NCBI RefSeq assembly: GCF_947172395.1
Contig: NC_069108.1
Coordinates: 7,265,068-7,329,067 of the forward strand
DNA length: 64,000 nucleotides
DNA from: Bicyclus anynana
Taxonomy: Eukaryota; Arthropoda; Insecta; Lepidoptera; Nymphalidae
Reading direction: 5' to 3'
The position numbers were made by a program, and so were the translations under genes. A model generated the notes under the pieces. That model saw nothing but the letters and a program-made list of their open reading frames with translations, did no database searches and had not been told where the DNA came from. This document shows positions 1 through 11,099 of the stretch, piece by piece. Within the stretch, counting starts at the first letter, position 1. Each line of letters begins with the position of its first letter.

Positions 1-328
1 ATTTTTTTATGTAAATTACTACCCCATCATTTTGGTTAAAATAATTTGTTGTAGAAAAACTGTTATACTCTTGTAAAATTGGAATATTTTTATTAGGGTT
101 TAACCAACATTCAGTTAATACTATTACATCTGTGTCGAAATGAAGTGATGAAAGTGTGATTTCCAAGTCGTGTATATTGCAGTAGATACTACGGATGTTT
201 TGATTTAAGACTGTAAAATCTTGCTCTCGAACTTGGAAAATATTACCTAAATCCTCTAGGTCGCAGTTAGTAGATTGAGATATGTCTGAGCGGTCTAATT
301 CTTGCGCATTGGATAATTGACTATCCAT
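1..328 (-). CDS. LINE ORF2, N-terminal endonuclease domain (partial, runs off left edge)
   Basis: Reading leftwards from an ATG at 328, about 109 residues stay open to the window edge. They contain LNQNIRSIY followed about 30 residues later by DVIVLTECWLNP, the start of the apurinic-type endonuclease (EEP) fold of non-LTR retrotransposon ORF2: the N of NQN and the E of TEC/TW are metal-site residues in this family. In the family this domain nicks target DNA to prime reverse transcription. The start codon overlaps the stop of the preceding ORF by 8 bases (ATGGATAG), so translation may be coupled. Reverse transcriptase would lie outside the window. It belongs to the same element as the two ORFs to its right. 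CR1/Jockey-group membership is likely but not provable here. Confidence 0.8.
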   Translation of the reverse strand, partial: MDSQLSNAQELDRSDISQSTNCDLEDLGNIFQVREQDFTVLNQNIRSIYCNIHDLEITLSSLHFDTDVIVLTECWLNPNKNIPILQEYNSFSTTNYFNQNDGVVIYIKK

Positions 329-938
329 GATTTGAGTGTTGAAGTACACTATCACAGTTATTCAAATAATGTCCGAAGAGAAAAATATTCATATGATTTA
401 TGTAAATGTACATATAAAGAGTTATTAGTATTAGTAACGTAACCAATATCAAAATGTACCATAAGTATTTCCAAGATATACATGTGGACGTACAATGAAT
501 TTTATATGTATTTTTACGTATTCTATGTTGATGAGAGTACATTATAAGGACATGTCTGTTATGGTAATAGAAATTTAAAAGTAGTATCACGTGTACTTGC
601 TCCACAGTATAAGGTGTAGACTTAGTAAGAGGGTTGCTTATAAGGTTAGAGTAGAATTGATGAATTGACAACGTGAGATATATCATCAGTAATAAAATAA
701 GCCGTAGGTTCTCAGAAGTAAGTGTGTACGTAGAGTGTATTTTATATGTAATTTTGCGTAATGTATAGTAATTAGAGTATATATAACTTGTATGGGAATA
801 TAAATTAAATAGTGGTTTAATGTGTACAAGCTCCATAGTGTAAAATCTTAGCTTAATCGCTAGGTTGCTTATTAATAGATTTACTTGAAGAATTACAGTT
901 AAAATAATAAACATAAAAGCGGCAATGAATACATTCAT
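321..938 (-). CDS. Middle ORF of the LINE, membrane-like, internally duplicated
   Basis: This 205-residue ORF lies between LINE ORF1 (24-base gap) and ORF2 (8-base overlap). I do not recognise it. It is rich in Leu, Ile, Tyr and His, with three or four strongly hydrophobic stretches near residues 5-25, 80-95, 155-180 and 180-192. It holds an internal duplication at both DNA and protein level: residues about 35-95 (ending RKITYKIHSTYT and a hydrophobic stretch) resemble residues about 112-175 (RIRKNTYKIHCTSTC and a hydrophobic stretch). The tight packing and open frame favour a real third ORF, but the AT-rich composition alone can produce hydrophobic translations. It could be a spacer rather than a protein. 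Confidence 0.45.
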   Translation of the reverse strand: MNVFIAAFMFIILTVILQVNLLISNLAIKLRFYTMELVHIKPLFNLYSHTSYIYSNYYTLRKITYKIHSTYTLTSENLRLILLLMIYLTLSIHQFYSNLISNPLTKSTPYTVEQVHVILLLNFYYHNRHVLIMYSHQHRIRKNTYKIHCTSTCISWKYLWYILILVTLLILITLYMYIYINHMNIFLFGHYLNNCDSVLQHSNHG

Positions 939-962
939 AAATCCGTAAACTAAAATGACTAG

Positions 963-1841
963 TCATTGTTGAAATAGTTTTTGAACTTGGGCCTCACTGG
1001 TTATGTTTACAATTGGCGTATTTTCGTCCTTTCGAACGTACACCTTTCCAAAGGCCGTCCAGCAGAATCTATACGACTTAGATTTTGCGAGGTCTCTAGC
1101 AAGAAAGTGAAGTCGAGATCCTTTCGCTGTAAGTTGCTCGGCAATAAAGACTGGGGTCTCTTCCTCTGTGCGGAACCCTAGGTGTTTGGCTTGTAGTTTG
1201 CTCTTATTTTTTATATTGAATTCCTTACATTTCTTAAGAAAATTAGTTTTTAACAAGGTAGACGATGTTTCAACTACTATGGGGGTATTCCGACTTTTTT
1301 CTCCTTTTCCACGGAGTCTAAATATATCAGTAATGTCTCTTTTTTCAATTTTATATCCAGTATTTTCACATAAACACATAACCATGTCTATAAGCTCCTC
1401 CTTGGTTTCCTTCGGTTTATACGGCACATTTTTGATCTCAAAATTGTTTTTTCTACTTGATCTTTGAAGATCTTCAACCCTGTCCTCCAAAACCGAGATG
1501 TACTGGCTGTCCTCTTTTATTTTGTTTTCGAGTATATTTATTTTCTTTTTAAACTCTTCATTTTGAGCGGTTAGAAAAGCCAAAGAGCTTTCTATATTCA
1601 CATTGGAATTCTGTATCTCTTTCTGGGATAAGGCTATTTTTTGCAGTTCATTTGACTGAGCAGAGAATAACGAAGTAATCATGGACTTAATTTCATTTTT
1701 AAAATCATCAAATTCACTACAAATATTAGTCTCTCTGCTTCTCTTACTTCTAAAGGCTATAAAATTGGGTGGGGTTTTGTCGTCTCGAATCTCCATGTTA
1801 CTATCTGAACAATATCCAGACTTATTTGGGGTATTATCCAT
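963..1841 (-). CDS. LINE ORF1, coiled coil plus FP-type C-terminal domain
   Basis: This ORF encodes 292 residues from the ATG at 1841; an upstream in-frame ATG at 1880 would add a hydrophobic leader and is less likely. The N-terminus is charged. A coiled coil spans about residues 45-130 (KIALSQKEIQNSN onwards to VEDLQRSSRK). Next comes an RRM-like segment beginning NFEIKNVPYK, and the C-terminus carries the fold shared with the baculovirus FP protein (LARDLAKSKSYRFCW ... GKVYVRKDE). That C-terminal domain is common in ORF1 of insect non-LTR retrotransposons, where ORF1 acts as an RNA-binding chaperone. The frame is intact. Together with the two ORFs to the left it forms a 5' to 3' minus-strand element whose 3' half is outside the window. 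Confidence 0.75.
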   Translation of the reverse strand: MDNTPNKSGYCSDSNMEIRDDKTPPNFIAFRSKRSRETNICSEFDDFKNEIKSMITSLFSAQSNELQKIALSQKEIQNSNVNIESSLAFLTAQNEEFKKKINILENKIKEDSQYISVLEDRVEDLQRSSRKNNFEIKNVPYKPKETKEELIDMVMCLCENTGYKIEKRDITDIFRLRGKGEKSRNTPIVVETSSTLLKTNFLKKCKEFNIKNKSKLQAKHLGFRTEEETPVFIAEQLTAKGSRLHFLARDLAKSKSYRFCWTAFGKVYVRKDENTPIVNITSEAQVQKLFQQ

Positions 1842-2915
1842 TATAATTATCAATAAAGAGCACCAAGAATAAATAAACAAATGTGGTTAAGCAATAATGT
1901 TCTCTAATACGTAGTAATAAGGTGCAGTTGAGATGTAGGTCTAAGTTTTCATTCAACAGTATGGCGGTATAGTCACTTTTCTTTGTTGGCGGGTGGGTAT
2001 GTTTTGCGTGTAGTCAGTTTCTAGGTACGGATGACATACAAAATAAGCAATTGCCTCTGATTTGCCACTGACGTATATTAAACACGCACTGAATGAAATG
2101 TTTTTAATAATAATTTAGCCCACGCTCATTTGAAAGTGACGCTCCAAGTACCAGGATAGCATAACAGATTGGTAGTTATATTATGTCAATTTGTTCTTAA
2201 AGTTTTTGCAATTTGATGTAGTTTGTAATGTTTATATTCTGTGATGATAATAATGTCACTGTAATGTCACTCTAGTGTCACTTTGTGGAAAACGAATGTT
2301 TAAAGTCTGCACTAACAAAATTCAATGTACCAGGGTAACAGAAAGTATTAGGAGGTTTATTACTCGCACTTCACACTGACCTCTTTTAACGTTATAATGT
2401 CCTATTATTTTGCACTATTTAACGTTTAAATATTTGGCTTTTGAATTTTAAAATAAAACTGGCACTGTAACGTTAAACACAACCACTTCTTGGTGAGGTC
2501 CGGGGGGAAGAGGAACAGTCACAACACGTCTAGGTGGAAAGTTTTCATCAATACTGTAACATATAATAAATGTATGCAACTTACAAGCACTGCGTGCGGA
2601 GTGCGGGCGCGGGGAAATGAAACAGAAGTCGTACGACACTTGCGTTCCGTGACGTTGTGCGGGTAAGACGCATACTGTGTAACTGCATAGTGTTTTATTC
2701 TAACCTAACTTATTACGGCCATAAGAGTAACCTGTACAAGTGGCGACCCTGCCAGGATACTAAACTTCAAGGTTAGTAAGAATGCGCACAATGCGCACAA
2801 TAAAAGAAATGCATAATGAAACTTTAATGCAGTAATCGAGAGGTAAATCAGTAACCGGTCAGCTTTGTTGTTTAACATCATAATCTGATAAGTCATAAAT
2901 AGTCTCTATTACTTT
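1842..2915. other. LINE 5' leader and unassigned sequence
   Basis: No coding region is supported. The first few hundred bases (to about 2000) are probably the LINE 5' untranslated region. A short GC-richer patch at about 2580-2670 stands out but has no recognisable exon. Confidence 0.4.
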
Positions 2916-3189
2916 TTAACCGACTTCCAAAAAGGAGGAGGTTCTACGTTCGGCTGTATGTATGTTTTTTTTTTTTTTTTTTATGTATGTCCAGCGATAA
3001 TTCCGTCAATTATGGACCGATTTTGAAAATTCTTTTTTTGTTTTGTAGGGTTTACTTCCAGGGTGGTCCCATTTTTTTCATGTCAGGATCTGATGATGGC
3101 ATCCTGGAGAAATTGAGGGGAACTTTCGAAAGTTGTAGAGACGGCTAGTACGTTTGTTAGTGTTTCCATAAGGTATTTTAAACCACTAC

Positions 3190-3785
3190 AACTTTATGAA
3201 GGTTTGGAGTTGGTCTGATGATGGAGCCGAAACACAGACGATGGAACTCGTCAAGGATTTACAGCAGTCACCTTTTGTTTGGGCTTGATTAATTTGTATT
3301 GATGAGTACTTTCCACCTATATGGGTTGTGACTGTATGAAGGGTCTGATGATGAAGACAAGGGACAGTGAAGAGAACTCCTCGACGGTTCACAGTAGCTA
3401 CCTTGTGTTTGGACTTGATAAATTTGTATTGATGAGAACTTACCACCTAGATGGATTGTGACTGTATTAAGGGTCTGATGATGAAGACGAGGGACAGTGA
3501 AGAGAACTCCTCGACGGTTCACAGTAGCTACCTTGTGTTTGGACTTGATAAATTTGTATTGATGAAAACTTTCCACCTAGATGGATTGCGACTGTATTAA
3601 AGGTCTGGTGATGAAGACGAGGGACAGTGAAAAGAACTCCTCGACGGTTCACAGTAGCTACCTTGTGTTTGGACTTGATAAATTTGTATTGATGAGAACT
3701 TTCCACCTAGAAGGATTGTGACTGTATTAAGGGTCTGGTGATGAAGACGAGGGACAGTGAAGAGAACTCCTCGACGGAGATAGGT
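3190..3785. repeat. 130-bp satellite array, about 4.5 copies
   Basis: The motif TGGTCTGATGATG or its variants recurs at 3211, 3341, 3471, 3601 and 3731, a period of exactly 130 bp. Units are about 90 percent alike in the middle of the array and diverge at the left edge. Short ORFs here come from the repeat and are not genes. Confidence 0.9.
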
Positions 3786-3837
3786 TGTGACTGTACACAC
3801 GCAGTGGGTTTGCTAACACTAAAAATAAAAAAATAAA

Positions 3838-4165
3838 AATTTTAATAAAAAAAATTCAACCGACTTCCAACTCAAAAATTAACCTAAACTAAAAAGCAAA
3901 AAATAACATCTTACCTATGTGCTACCTTCTGATCAATTTGAAGGCGGTGCCAATTCAGTGTCATGTTTTAATTAAAGCCGTTTCTGAAAGAACCACAGAA
4001 ATTTTGTAACTTAAATGGCTTGAATTAAAACATCACTGGCTTGGCACCGCCTTCAAATTGATCAGAAGGTAGCACATAGGTAAGATGTTATTTTTTGCTT
4101 TTTAGTTTAGGTTAATTTTTGAGTTGGAAGTCGGTTGAATTTTTTTTATTAAAATTTTTTACTAT
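3838..4165. repeat. Long inverted repeat, arms about 140 bp
   Basis: The left arm (about 3838-3980) and right arm (about 4018-4165) are near-perfect reverse complements, starting from AAAAATTCAACCGACTTCC and ending at GGAAGTCGGTTGAATTTTT. A loop of roughly 40 bp separates them. The arms contain the AAGGCGGTGCCA motif seen in the related short elements. Confidence 0.88.
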
Positions 4166-4170
4166 CTAAA

Positions 4171-4867
4171 ATCTACAGATAGGTCCCAGGTAGATGGTAT
4201 AAATTAATACCTACTCGGTTGTGTACCGTTAACATAAAGGTAAATCCAACTAAGTTTTGTTTTGAGGAATAGTGGGTACCTAATTATAAAATAACGTAAT
4301 AATAACGGAGTTATACAGCAAAGCTGAATTTGTTACATTGGTTAGTACCTACCTAAATATTATATTTCTACACCCATGACACATCGTGTGTAAAGGTACC
4401 AATCGACATATTGTTGACAGAAAGTACACAGGATAGGTAGTTAGGTAAAATAATTTATAATGATGTTAAGAAATTCACAAGATAAAGAAATATTACCTAA
4501 CCAATTTACTTTTTGCTAAACAAAATTGTGGGTATTTTGAACAATGTGTGTATATACGAATAAAACTAAATATCACATTTCATGTTTCATGTATGTTTGT
4601 ACATTTTGCGAAGGCCCCTTTTTCCATTACGCCACTTCGCACCTACCCCACAGTACAATCGACGACGGCCGTCGTCAATGATAATTTTATACTATAGATC
4701 GGTTATGTCCCTATAAAATCACCGCATAAAGTGATCAGAATAATAGACTACAAAACTGTGCGCACTCATGCGCAACTATGTCTTTAATTTCATTATTTAT
4801 TTGTACTTATATCTAGTTTTACACTTCCTGAATTCCTGAATGTATTATTTGTTTAAATAACGTTCGT
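4171..4867. other. Unassigned AT-rich sequence
   Basis: No exon or ORF is supported. A 16-bp perfect palindrome, GACGACGGCCGTCGTC, lies near 4662. The sequence around 4610-4790 looks like a dispersed repeat. Confidence 0.35.
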
Positions 4868-5147
4868 TGTTGACCACAACTAACATTGAGATGTGGAAAT
4901 TTCCTCTTTTGAGCGCCTCATTGTTCAAGACCTAGTAACACACCTAACAGTATTTAACATCATTGGCCGTCGTAGGTAGTTTATTAATCTTCAAATTATT
5001 TGCACTGAACTTGTGATACCTATATGCCTACCTAAGTTATAACTTAGTTTCATATTTGATTGTAAGACCTAAATATATAAAAGTGTGTATTACTCACTTT
5101 ATTTATAATTGCACTTTATTAATTAACTTACTTTCGTTATGTCAACA
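4868..5147 (+). repeat. Candidate 5' LTR of the gypsy-type element
   Basis: The segment starts TGTTGAC and ends GTCAACA, a perfect 7-bp terminal inversion of the TG...CA type typical of LTRs. A TATA-like box (TATATAAAAG) lies at about 5072. It sits directly upstream of the gag remnant. No second LTR copy was found in the window, so the call rests on ends, position and length (280 bp). Confidence 0.55.
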
Positions 5148-5164
5148 ATATTAGATTAAAATGG

Positions 5165-5500
5165 GTGTAGATAAGAGGAAGTTTGGTAAATCAAACAGTT
5201 CCTAAAAGATCTTTCAATAATAAGATCTAGAGGTAGTTCGGCGAAAGTCGGAACAGTACCTAAAAAGGACATTACTCCTTAATCAAGCTAAGAGGAAGTT
5301 AGAAAACTAAATGGTTCCTAAAAGATCTTTTAATGGCTAATGCAATAAGATCTAGAGGTAGTTCGGCGAAAGTCGAAATAGTACCTATAAAGGATGTTAA
5401 CTCCTTAACCAAGCTAAGAGGAAGCTAGAAAACTAAACGATTCCCAAAGGATATTTTAATGGCTACTAGAATAAAATCTATCTATCTTGATCTAATGGTA
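5165..5500 (+). repeat. Tandem leader repeats, about 117-126 bp, three units
   Basis: AAGAGGAAG recurs at 5173, 5290 and 5416, followed each time by ...TTCCTAAAAGATC... and GGTAGTTCGGC(G/T)AAAGTCG. The array lies between the candidate LTR and gag, so it is probably part of the retrotransposon 5' leader. Confidence 0.8.
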
Positions 5501-5639
5501 GTTCGGCTAAAGTCGGAACGGTACCTAGTTTATCAACTTTTTGGTCGGAGTTCGGCAAAAAAAATAAAATATCTTGTAATGGTAATATTGAAATATACCT
5601 ACTATGTGGCCAGTATGGATAAAATATAAGATGTAAAGA

Positions 5640-6790
5640 TTGCGACGGTGATCCAGTTTCACTTGGGTTACGTTGGGAAAAATGGAAGCGTGCACCTGGG
5701 TTGTACCTCATAGCGGCCAATGTTACCACGCCAGAAACAAAAAGAGCTGTGCTCTTACATATGGGTGGATTAAGCTTGCAGGAAATATATTATGATATAC
5801 CCGGGGCCCATATAGACACTACTGACGAAAACTAATGACATTTGTATAGTAGCTATAAATAAGCTTGATGAGTACTTCGCTCCTAAACAAAGTTGTGTAG
5901 TTTATGAGCGCCATTTGTTTAGGCTAATCAAACAAGAGGAGGGAGAGAAATATGAAAAATTTCTTGTCAGGCTCAGACGTCAGTGTTCTAAATGCAAATT
6001 CATTGCCCCTAAAAAACACATGATCGATCAAATCACTAAGAAATGTGAATCGGCCAAATTAAGGAAAGCGACTCTGACTCTTGGTGACGAGTTGACTCTA
6101 GATAAGATTATTACAGAGGCGAACGCCTTAGAGACAGTAAACCGACAACTTAGTAACTTCAACTCATCTGGACCAAGTAAAGATATGTCTAGAGACATAA
6201 TAAAAAGAGGTAATTAAAAGAGTTTGAATGCAACTCCCTGATCTCGCTGTGGTGGCAATCATTCAAGCGATGACAAGTTAAGCCCAGTCCGAAACAAAAA
6301 ATGCATAAAATGTGTGTATCTAGGACATTTCCGCAAACTGTGCAGAACTAGATCTAGAAAAAGGATTATTAGCGAAAATAGTGAAGATAGAAATTCCAAG
6401 AAGAAAAATCTAGAGATTTTTCTAGAAAAGAATAAGTGGATTATATTTTCAACGTTGGATACCATTAAGTGCACATTGGGGACCGTAGAAACAGTTAATA
6501 GATTCGGGTAGTAAATGTAACATTATTAATGATGTTACCTGGAAATTTTATAAAAATAAAATGGTGTTCGTGTTGAAAACCAACTTAGAAATCCGAACAA
6601 AGAAATTATGGCTTACGGAAGTCAAAAGCCTCTTTATTCTCGGGTCCTTCGTCTGTACCATAACAGTCGAGAACAGGTTTCCAAGTATCAAAAGCTTTTT
6701 ATGTTATAAAAGACGCCGCCACTGAGCTTGGGGTTTTACAGGTTGGAATAGATGCTTGGAGGCCGTTGGATCAGCTTCCACCTTCACACA
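5640..6790 (+). pseudogene. Ty3/gypsy-type gag-protease remnant
   Basis: Broken frames encode, in order: a capsid-like stretch (SLGLRWEKWKRA, then KRAVLLHMGG); LDEYFAPKQS and RLIKQEEGEKYEKFLVRLRRQC (longest open piece 5915-6217); a zinc knuckle CIKCVYLGHFRKLC (C-x2-C-x4-H-x4-C) near 6305-6350; and a retropepsin-like active site DSG at 6501-6509. Frames shift near 5840 and before 6501, and an in-frame stop precedes the knuckle. Reverse transcriptase and integrase are absent because the copy ends near 6790 in another repeat. This is a decayed transposon copy. Confidence 0.8.
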
Positions 6791-6955
6791 GGAAGTAAAA
6801 CTATAAGAAATTGTAATGTTGTCATCAATTGTAAATTACAATGTTGTATGATTTTTTAAAAAGAGCAACTGTTCAGTTTCTTGCCGGTTTCTTCTCAGCA
6901 GAACCTGCGTTCCGAACCGGTGGTAGAATCTTTACAAATTTATTTTTTATTTTTA
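6791..6955 (+). repeat. Dispersed repeat (CTTGCCGGTTTCTTCTCAGC family)
   Basis: It carries the motif series TTTCTTGCCGGTTTCTTCTC, AGCAGAACCTGC and CCGGTGGTAGAAT. The same series occurs in reverse at 28990-29060. It is probably the 3' end of a LINE family. Confidence 0.7.
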
Positions 6956-7030
6956 TTTTTTATTTTATTTTATTAGGATAACCAACAGCTATTACAATTT
7001 CACATGTTAAAGATTTACATTGAAATAAAT

Positions 7031-7508
7031 ATGAGTAGTTATTGCACAGCTAATTATAGGTTAACACAGCGTACACAAATTAATATTATGTCAATACTAC
7101 AGTTGTCAGAAATGAATGAATGTCAAATTACACAATACAAATTAATATGCAACAAATGTCAGACTACAATAAACTAAAAGCAATAAAATTAAAAAACAAG
7201 TCACATAAAATTAAATATAAAAAACAAAAAAAAATTATATCTAAAAAATTACAAAAAAAAAACAATTACAAAAAAAAACAAATTACATTTACACATTACA
7301 CTAAAGATTACAATACAATTACAATTAAAATATTATGTTATTACTATTATTACATGTCATTATTATAAGTCAATTATAATATTATGTCAATACCAGTTGT
7401 CAGAAATGAATGAATGTCAAATTAATCAATGCAAATTAGTATTCTAAAAATGTCAGACTACAATAAACTAAAAGCAATAAAATTAAAAAACAAGTCACAT
7501 AAAAATGA
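7031..7508. repeat. 294-bp tandem duplication abutting an assembly gap
   Basis: AAATGTCAGACTACAATA occurs at 7154 and 7448 with long flanking similarity (TTGTCAGAAATGAATGAATG before, AAACAAGTCACATAAAA after), a 294-bp period. The second unit runs into the N gap, so more copies may be collapsed there. Confidence 0.8.
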
Positions 7509-7708
7509 NNNNNNNNNNNNNNNNNNNNNNNNNNNNNNNNNNNNNNNNNNNNNNNNNNNNNNNNNNNNNNNNNNNNNNNNNNNNNNNNNNNNNNNNNNNN
7601 NNNNNNNNNNNNNNNNNNNNNNNNNNNNNNNNNNNNNNNNNNNNNNNNNNNNNNNNNNNNNNNNNNNNNNNNNNNNNNNNNNNNNNNNNNNNNNNNNNNN
7701 NNNNNNNN
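7509..7708. other. Assembly gap, 200 N
   Basis: Exactly 200 N. The round size suggests a placeholder, so the true distance is unknown. It follows a tandem repeat. Confidence 1.
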
Positions 7709-9099
7709 CAAAGAGTATAATAAGTGTATGGGAAAAGAGAGCCCTCTTGAAGATTTTCGGTGGCTTAAATTGAAGCGCCAACTGCGGTTTGGAGTAAACT
7801 TATAGGTACTACTAAAACAGCGGCAATTTTATTTAAATGGAGATTTTTAATCGAGGTTTAATAAAATTCAAAAAATATTAAAAAAAACGAATTGAGAAAA
7901 ACAAATAAAAAAAAACAAAAAAAAAATATATTGTGATGTAATCCATTCCCCACCCGGGCTCGAACCCATGACTATTCCTATTCATACGTAACTTTGTTAG
8001 AATCCGTTCGACCATGTTCACCACTGGACCAGATGACAGTTCATGACCATGTTGAAATTAATATACGCTTACTTTGTTATACCCAATAACTTACAATCGC
8101 AACCAACACAATTTAATTCATGATCATACTGTAAAAACTGTTTAAGTAATATTCACGGGCAATCGGACAAAACTGAGGAGTCAAAATATTTTTATTTAAA
8201 AAAATAATTGCAGAATAAATATAAAAAAGTATATGAAGTCGTAACTAATTTGCAGACATTATTTGCTATCAAACGCATTAAGGACTGGAAAATGGCTTGG
8301 AAGAAAAACGCCACTGCTCCATGTTTTGCCTCCCCATGAATATCACATACTATAAATATTTTGTTCCCGGACATAATATAAAGATTATTATTTCATAGCA
8401 TCTTAGCCATTTAGCTAATATTGTTGCGTAGTTGCCATTTGTTACTTAAAAACTAACCAAACACTATGTTAACTTATGCGTCACATATTTTATTAAATGA
8501 AGAACTTTGATTTGCAAAACGATTTAAATATATATTTCATGTAGTGGTCTATGAGATTATTACAGAGGTACTATTTTTTTCATCATCGTTAAAATTATTA
8601 AATATTACGAAATGGTTGCAAATATTGATACTGGACACACTAAGATTAGCGATGGAATTGCTGCCATCTGTTGAGATATTTTTACCAACTTAGTCGAAAA
8701 GTTGTTTCACTACTAGATCTAGATGGCCTGTAAGTCAACAAATTGCTCAGAATGTATGGAACTGTCCCCCCCCCTGACGTGTACTGTTGATACAGTATAA
8801 TCTCGTTAGAAGCGGGCTTGCTTAGATATTCTACTAAATACTATATGTTTATATTTTTCCGTCACTGCAGTAAACTATTGCCCTAAAAACAAAGTTAACC
8901 TAAGTAGTTTTATTTTCCAAACTATAATTGCCTTGACCGGTGACAGAAGGGCTGGTTTCTTAATGTATTATTTCTCAAATTATCTATGTATCTAAGCTCA
9001 AATTAAAATAAAAGGTATTAAAATTATCGTAGACGCGAGGCGCGAGGTAGAATTAGTGTGTTCCGTATGCTTAACTAAAAAGAGGTTAATGATAGGCGT
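7709..9099. other. Non-coding stretch with one SINE-like head
   Basis: No exon is supported. On the minus strand at about 7940-8050 there is a tRNA-like pair of polymerase III boxes (TGGTCCAGTGG and GGTTCGAGCCC), suggesting a SINE fragment. At about 8785, ACAGTATAATCTCGTTAGAA resembles a pogo/Tigger-type terminal repeat, but no partner end was seen. Confidence 0.4.
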
Positions 9100-9470
9100 C
9101 CACATATCCGCATAGTAAGTATCAAACGGATCGTAGTATTTTTTGTATAATAGTGCGTCCACTGATCCGCGTCGATGTGATGCGTCCGATACTTCATCAA
9201 TCAGCCGATGGACGCATGGATGGCTGCAGTACATAGGCCTTTTGTAGCGACTTCCAAACATCACGATCCTGAACCGCCTGCATCCAGCGATTACCCGCGA
9301 CTCGCTTGACGTCAGTCCACCTGGCGGGGGGTCGAGTAACACTGCATTTTCTATCGCGGGGACGACATTCCAGCACCTTGGGACAACGTCCATCGACTCT
9401 TCGATACTTACGACGCCGATATGTGGACGACTATCTTTACAACTGTTTCTTACCGCCTTTTACATGAAAA
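9100..9470 (-). pseudogene. RTE-type LINE 3' fragment
   Basis: The minus strand carries degraded code for the C-terminus of an RTE-group reverse transcriptase: a ...DPPPGGLTSS... block followed by a Trp/Arg-rich tail, colinear with the fragment at 15105-15485 and with the intact C-terminus at 55602. It is broken by stops and shifts. Confidence 0.6.
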
Positions 9471-9839
9471 AATGGCCGACACCCGCAGAACATGACAGCC
9501 ATCCGCGTCCGACAATGCATCTGGCATAACCCGAAACTGTACGCCTTGAGAAAAACAAACATTAATACTTAACACTTTCACTGTGTTAGAAGATATAAAA
9601 GACAGGGGCGTAGCTACCGCCATATCAGCCGTATCAATGATACGGGGCCCCCGGACTACAGGGCCCCCTTACGTGTGCAATCAAAAATTAGCAAAATGTA
9701 ATCCACAATCTCACTTAATCTATAATGCTTCCCGAAAAAACATATTAAATACTACTTATAGAGTTTCACTTCAGAAGTTACAAAAGTAAAAAAGCAAAAA
9801 AAAAAGTAAAAAATTAAAGGAGATCATTCATTTTGGGCC

Positions 9840-10690
9840 CTTTTTGAAAGTGCCGGCCAACGAAAAAAAATTGCACGAATCGTTAGAACTAGTCATTTGG
9901 AGTAATAGTTAATATGGCATGAAAGTTGTAGGAGGGTTCTGAACCAAGTTATACAGGTTCGATGATTCGTTATTTCCATACATTTTGTCAATTTTCAAAA
10001 GTGCCCGCCAAGAAAAAAAAACTGGTACGTATCGTTAGAACTGCCCATTTGGAACAATAGTTAGTACGGCACAAATGTTGTAAGATTGCTCTGAATCAAG
10101 TTATACAGGTTCAATGACTCGTCACTTCTATACATATTTTTTTGAGTTTTGTAAGTGCCCGCAAACAAAATAAATCATACGTATCGTTATAACTAGCCAT
10201 TTGCAGCAATAGTTACTATGACATAAACATTTTAGTATAGCTCTGTGTCCAGTTATGCAGTTTCGATGATTCGTCCAAGCCATTTATTTTATTGTTTTTT
10301 TAAAGTAAGTTTAATAAAAATATGGTACTTATGGTTAAAACTGCCCATTTGGAGTAATAGTTAGTATGGCACAAATGCTGCAAGATTGTTCTGAACCAAG
10401 TTATACAGGTTCGATGTCTCGTCACTTCAATGTATTTGGTGGAGTTTTGTAAGTTACGAAGTAAATGCTATTTATCGTTATAACTAGCCATTTTCAGTAA
10501 TAGTTACTATGGCATAAACGTTGTAGTATAGATCCGAATCAAGTTATAGTGTTTAGATGATTCGTCGAATCCGTATATTTTACTGATTTTTTAAAGTACC
10601 GTGCACCTAAAATATGGTACCTAACGTTAAAACTAGTCATTAGGAGCAATACTTAGTACCACGTTGCACACGCTTCAGAAAGAATTGTAG
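9840..10690 (+). repeat. Left arm array of the foldback, six units of 143-152 bp
   Basis: GTTA(G/T/A)AACT followed by (A/G)(G/C)(T/C)CATTTGGAGTAATAGTTA-like sequence recurs at 9882, 10034, 10186, 10334, 10477 and 10626. Each unit also has AAGTTATACAGGTTCGATGA and a GTGCCCGC motif. Confidence 0.85.
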
Positions 10691-11099
10691 TACTGAAACA
10701 AGTTATATAACTTTCATTTATTGATTTCCAAAAAAGTTGGAAAACATAAAAGCAATAATATAAAATATAGAAAAAATGATTCTAAGTATTTGTACAAATT
10801 CAACATTATGGTGCAAATGTAACTAAAAATTGTGTTATTGTGCATTGAGAGAAATAAAAACGTTTTATTAAGTTCTTCAAGTAATGGTAATTTCGGTTTA
10901 CCAGCTTGAATAACATAACAAATACACGCACAACGGCGAATCACATGGCCAAGTGCAGAAACGGTCCAGAAGGAAGAACATAACAAATATGATGAGCTCT
11001 TACACCATGATGACATTTATTTCATATTATTATTTAAGTATTCATCATTATTACCTATTTATTGTTCCCCATTACATTCAGATATCAACAAAAACATAA

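Larger units (their letters stand above)
2916..4170. mobile_element. AACCGACTTC-ended non-autonomous element carrying a satellite array and a foldback
   Basis: The left end has the AACCGACTTCC and GGAGGAGGTT motifs followed by a poly-T run, a very common lepidopteran repeat start. The right end is the inverted form, GAAGTCGGTTGAATTTTT. Between them lie about 270 bp of unique element sequence, the 130-bp satellite (3190-3785) and a long foldback (3838-4165). No transposase is present. Shorter relatives without the array lie at 18787, 25078, 42287 and 62200, and a related array lies at 13561. The superfamily is uncertain. Confidence 0.65.

Noticed and set aside
3186..3800. Four overlapping minus-strand ORFs
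   Set aside because: Translations of the 130-bp satellite.
7429..7781. ORFs spanning the assembly gap
   Set aside because: They consist mainly of unknown residues from N bases.
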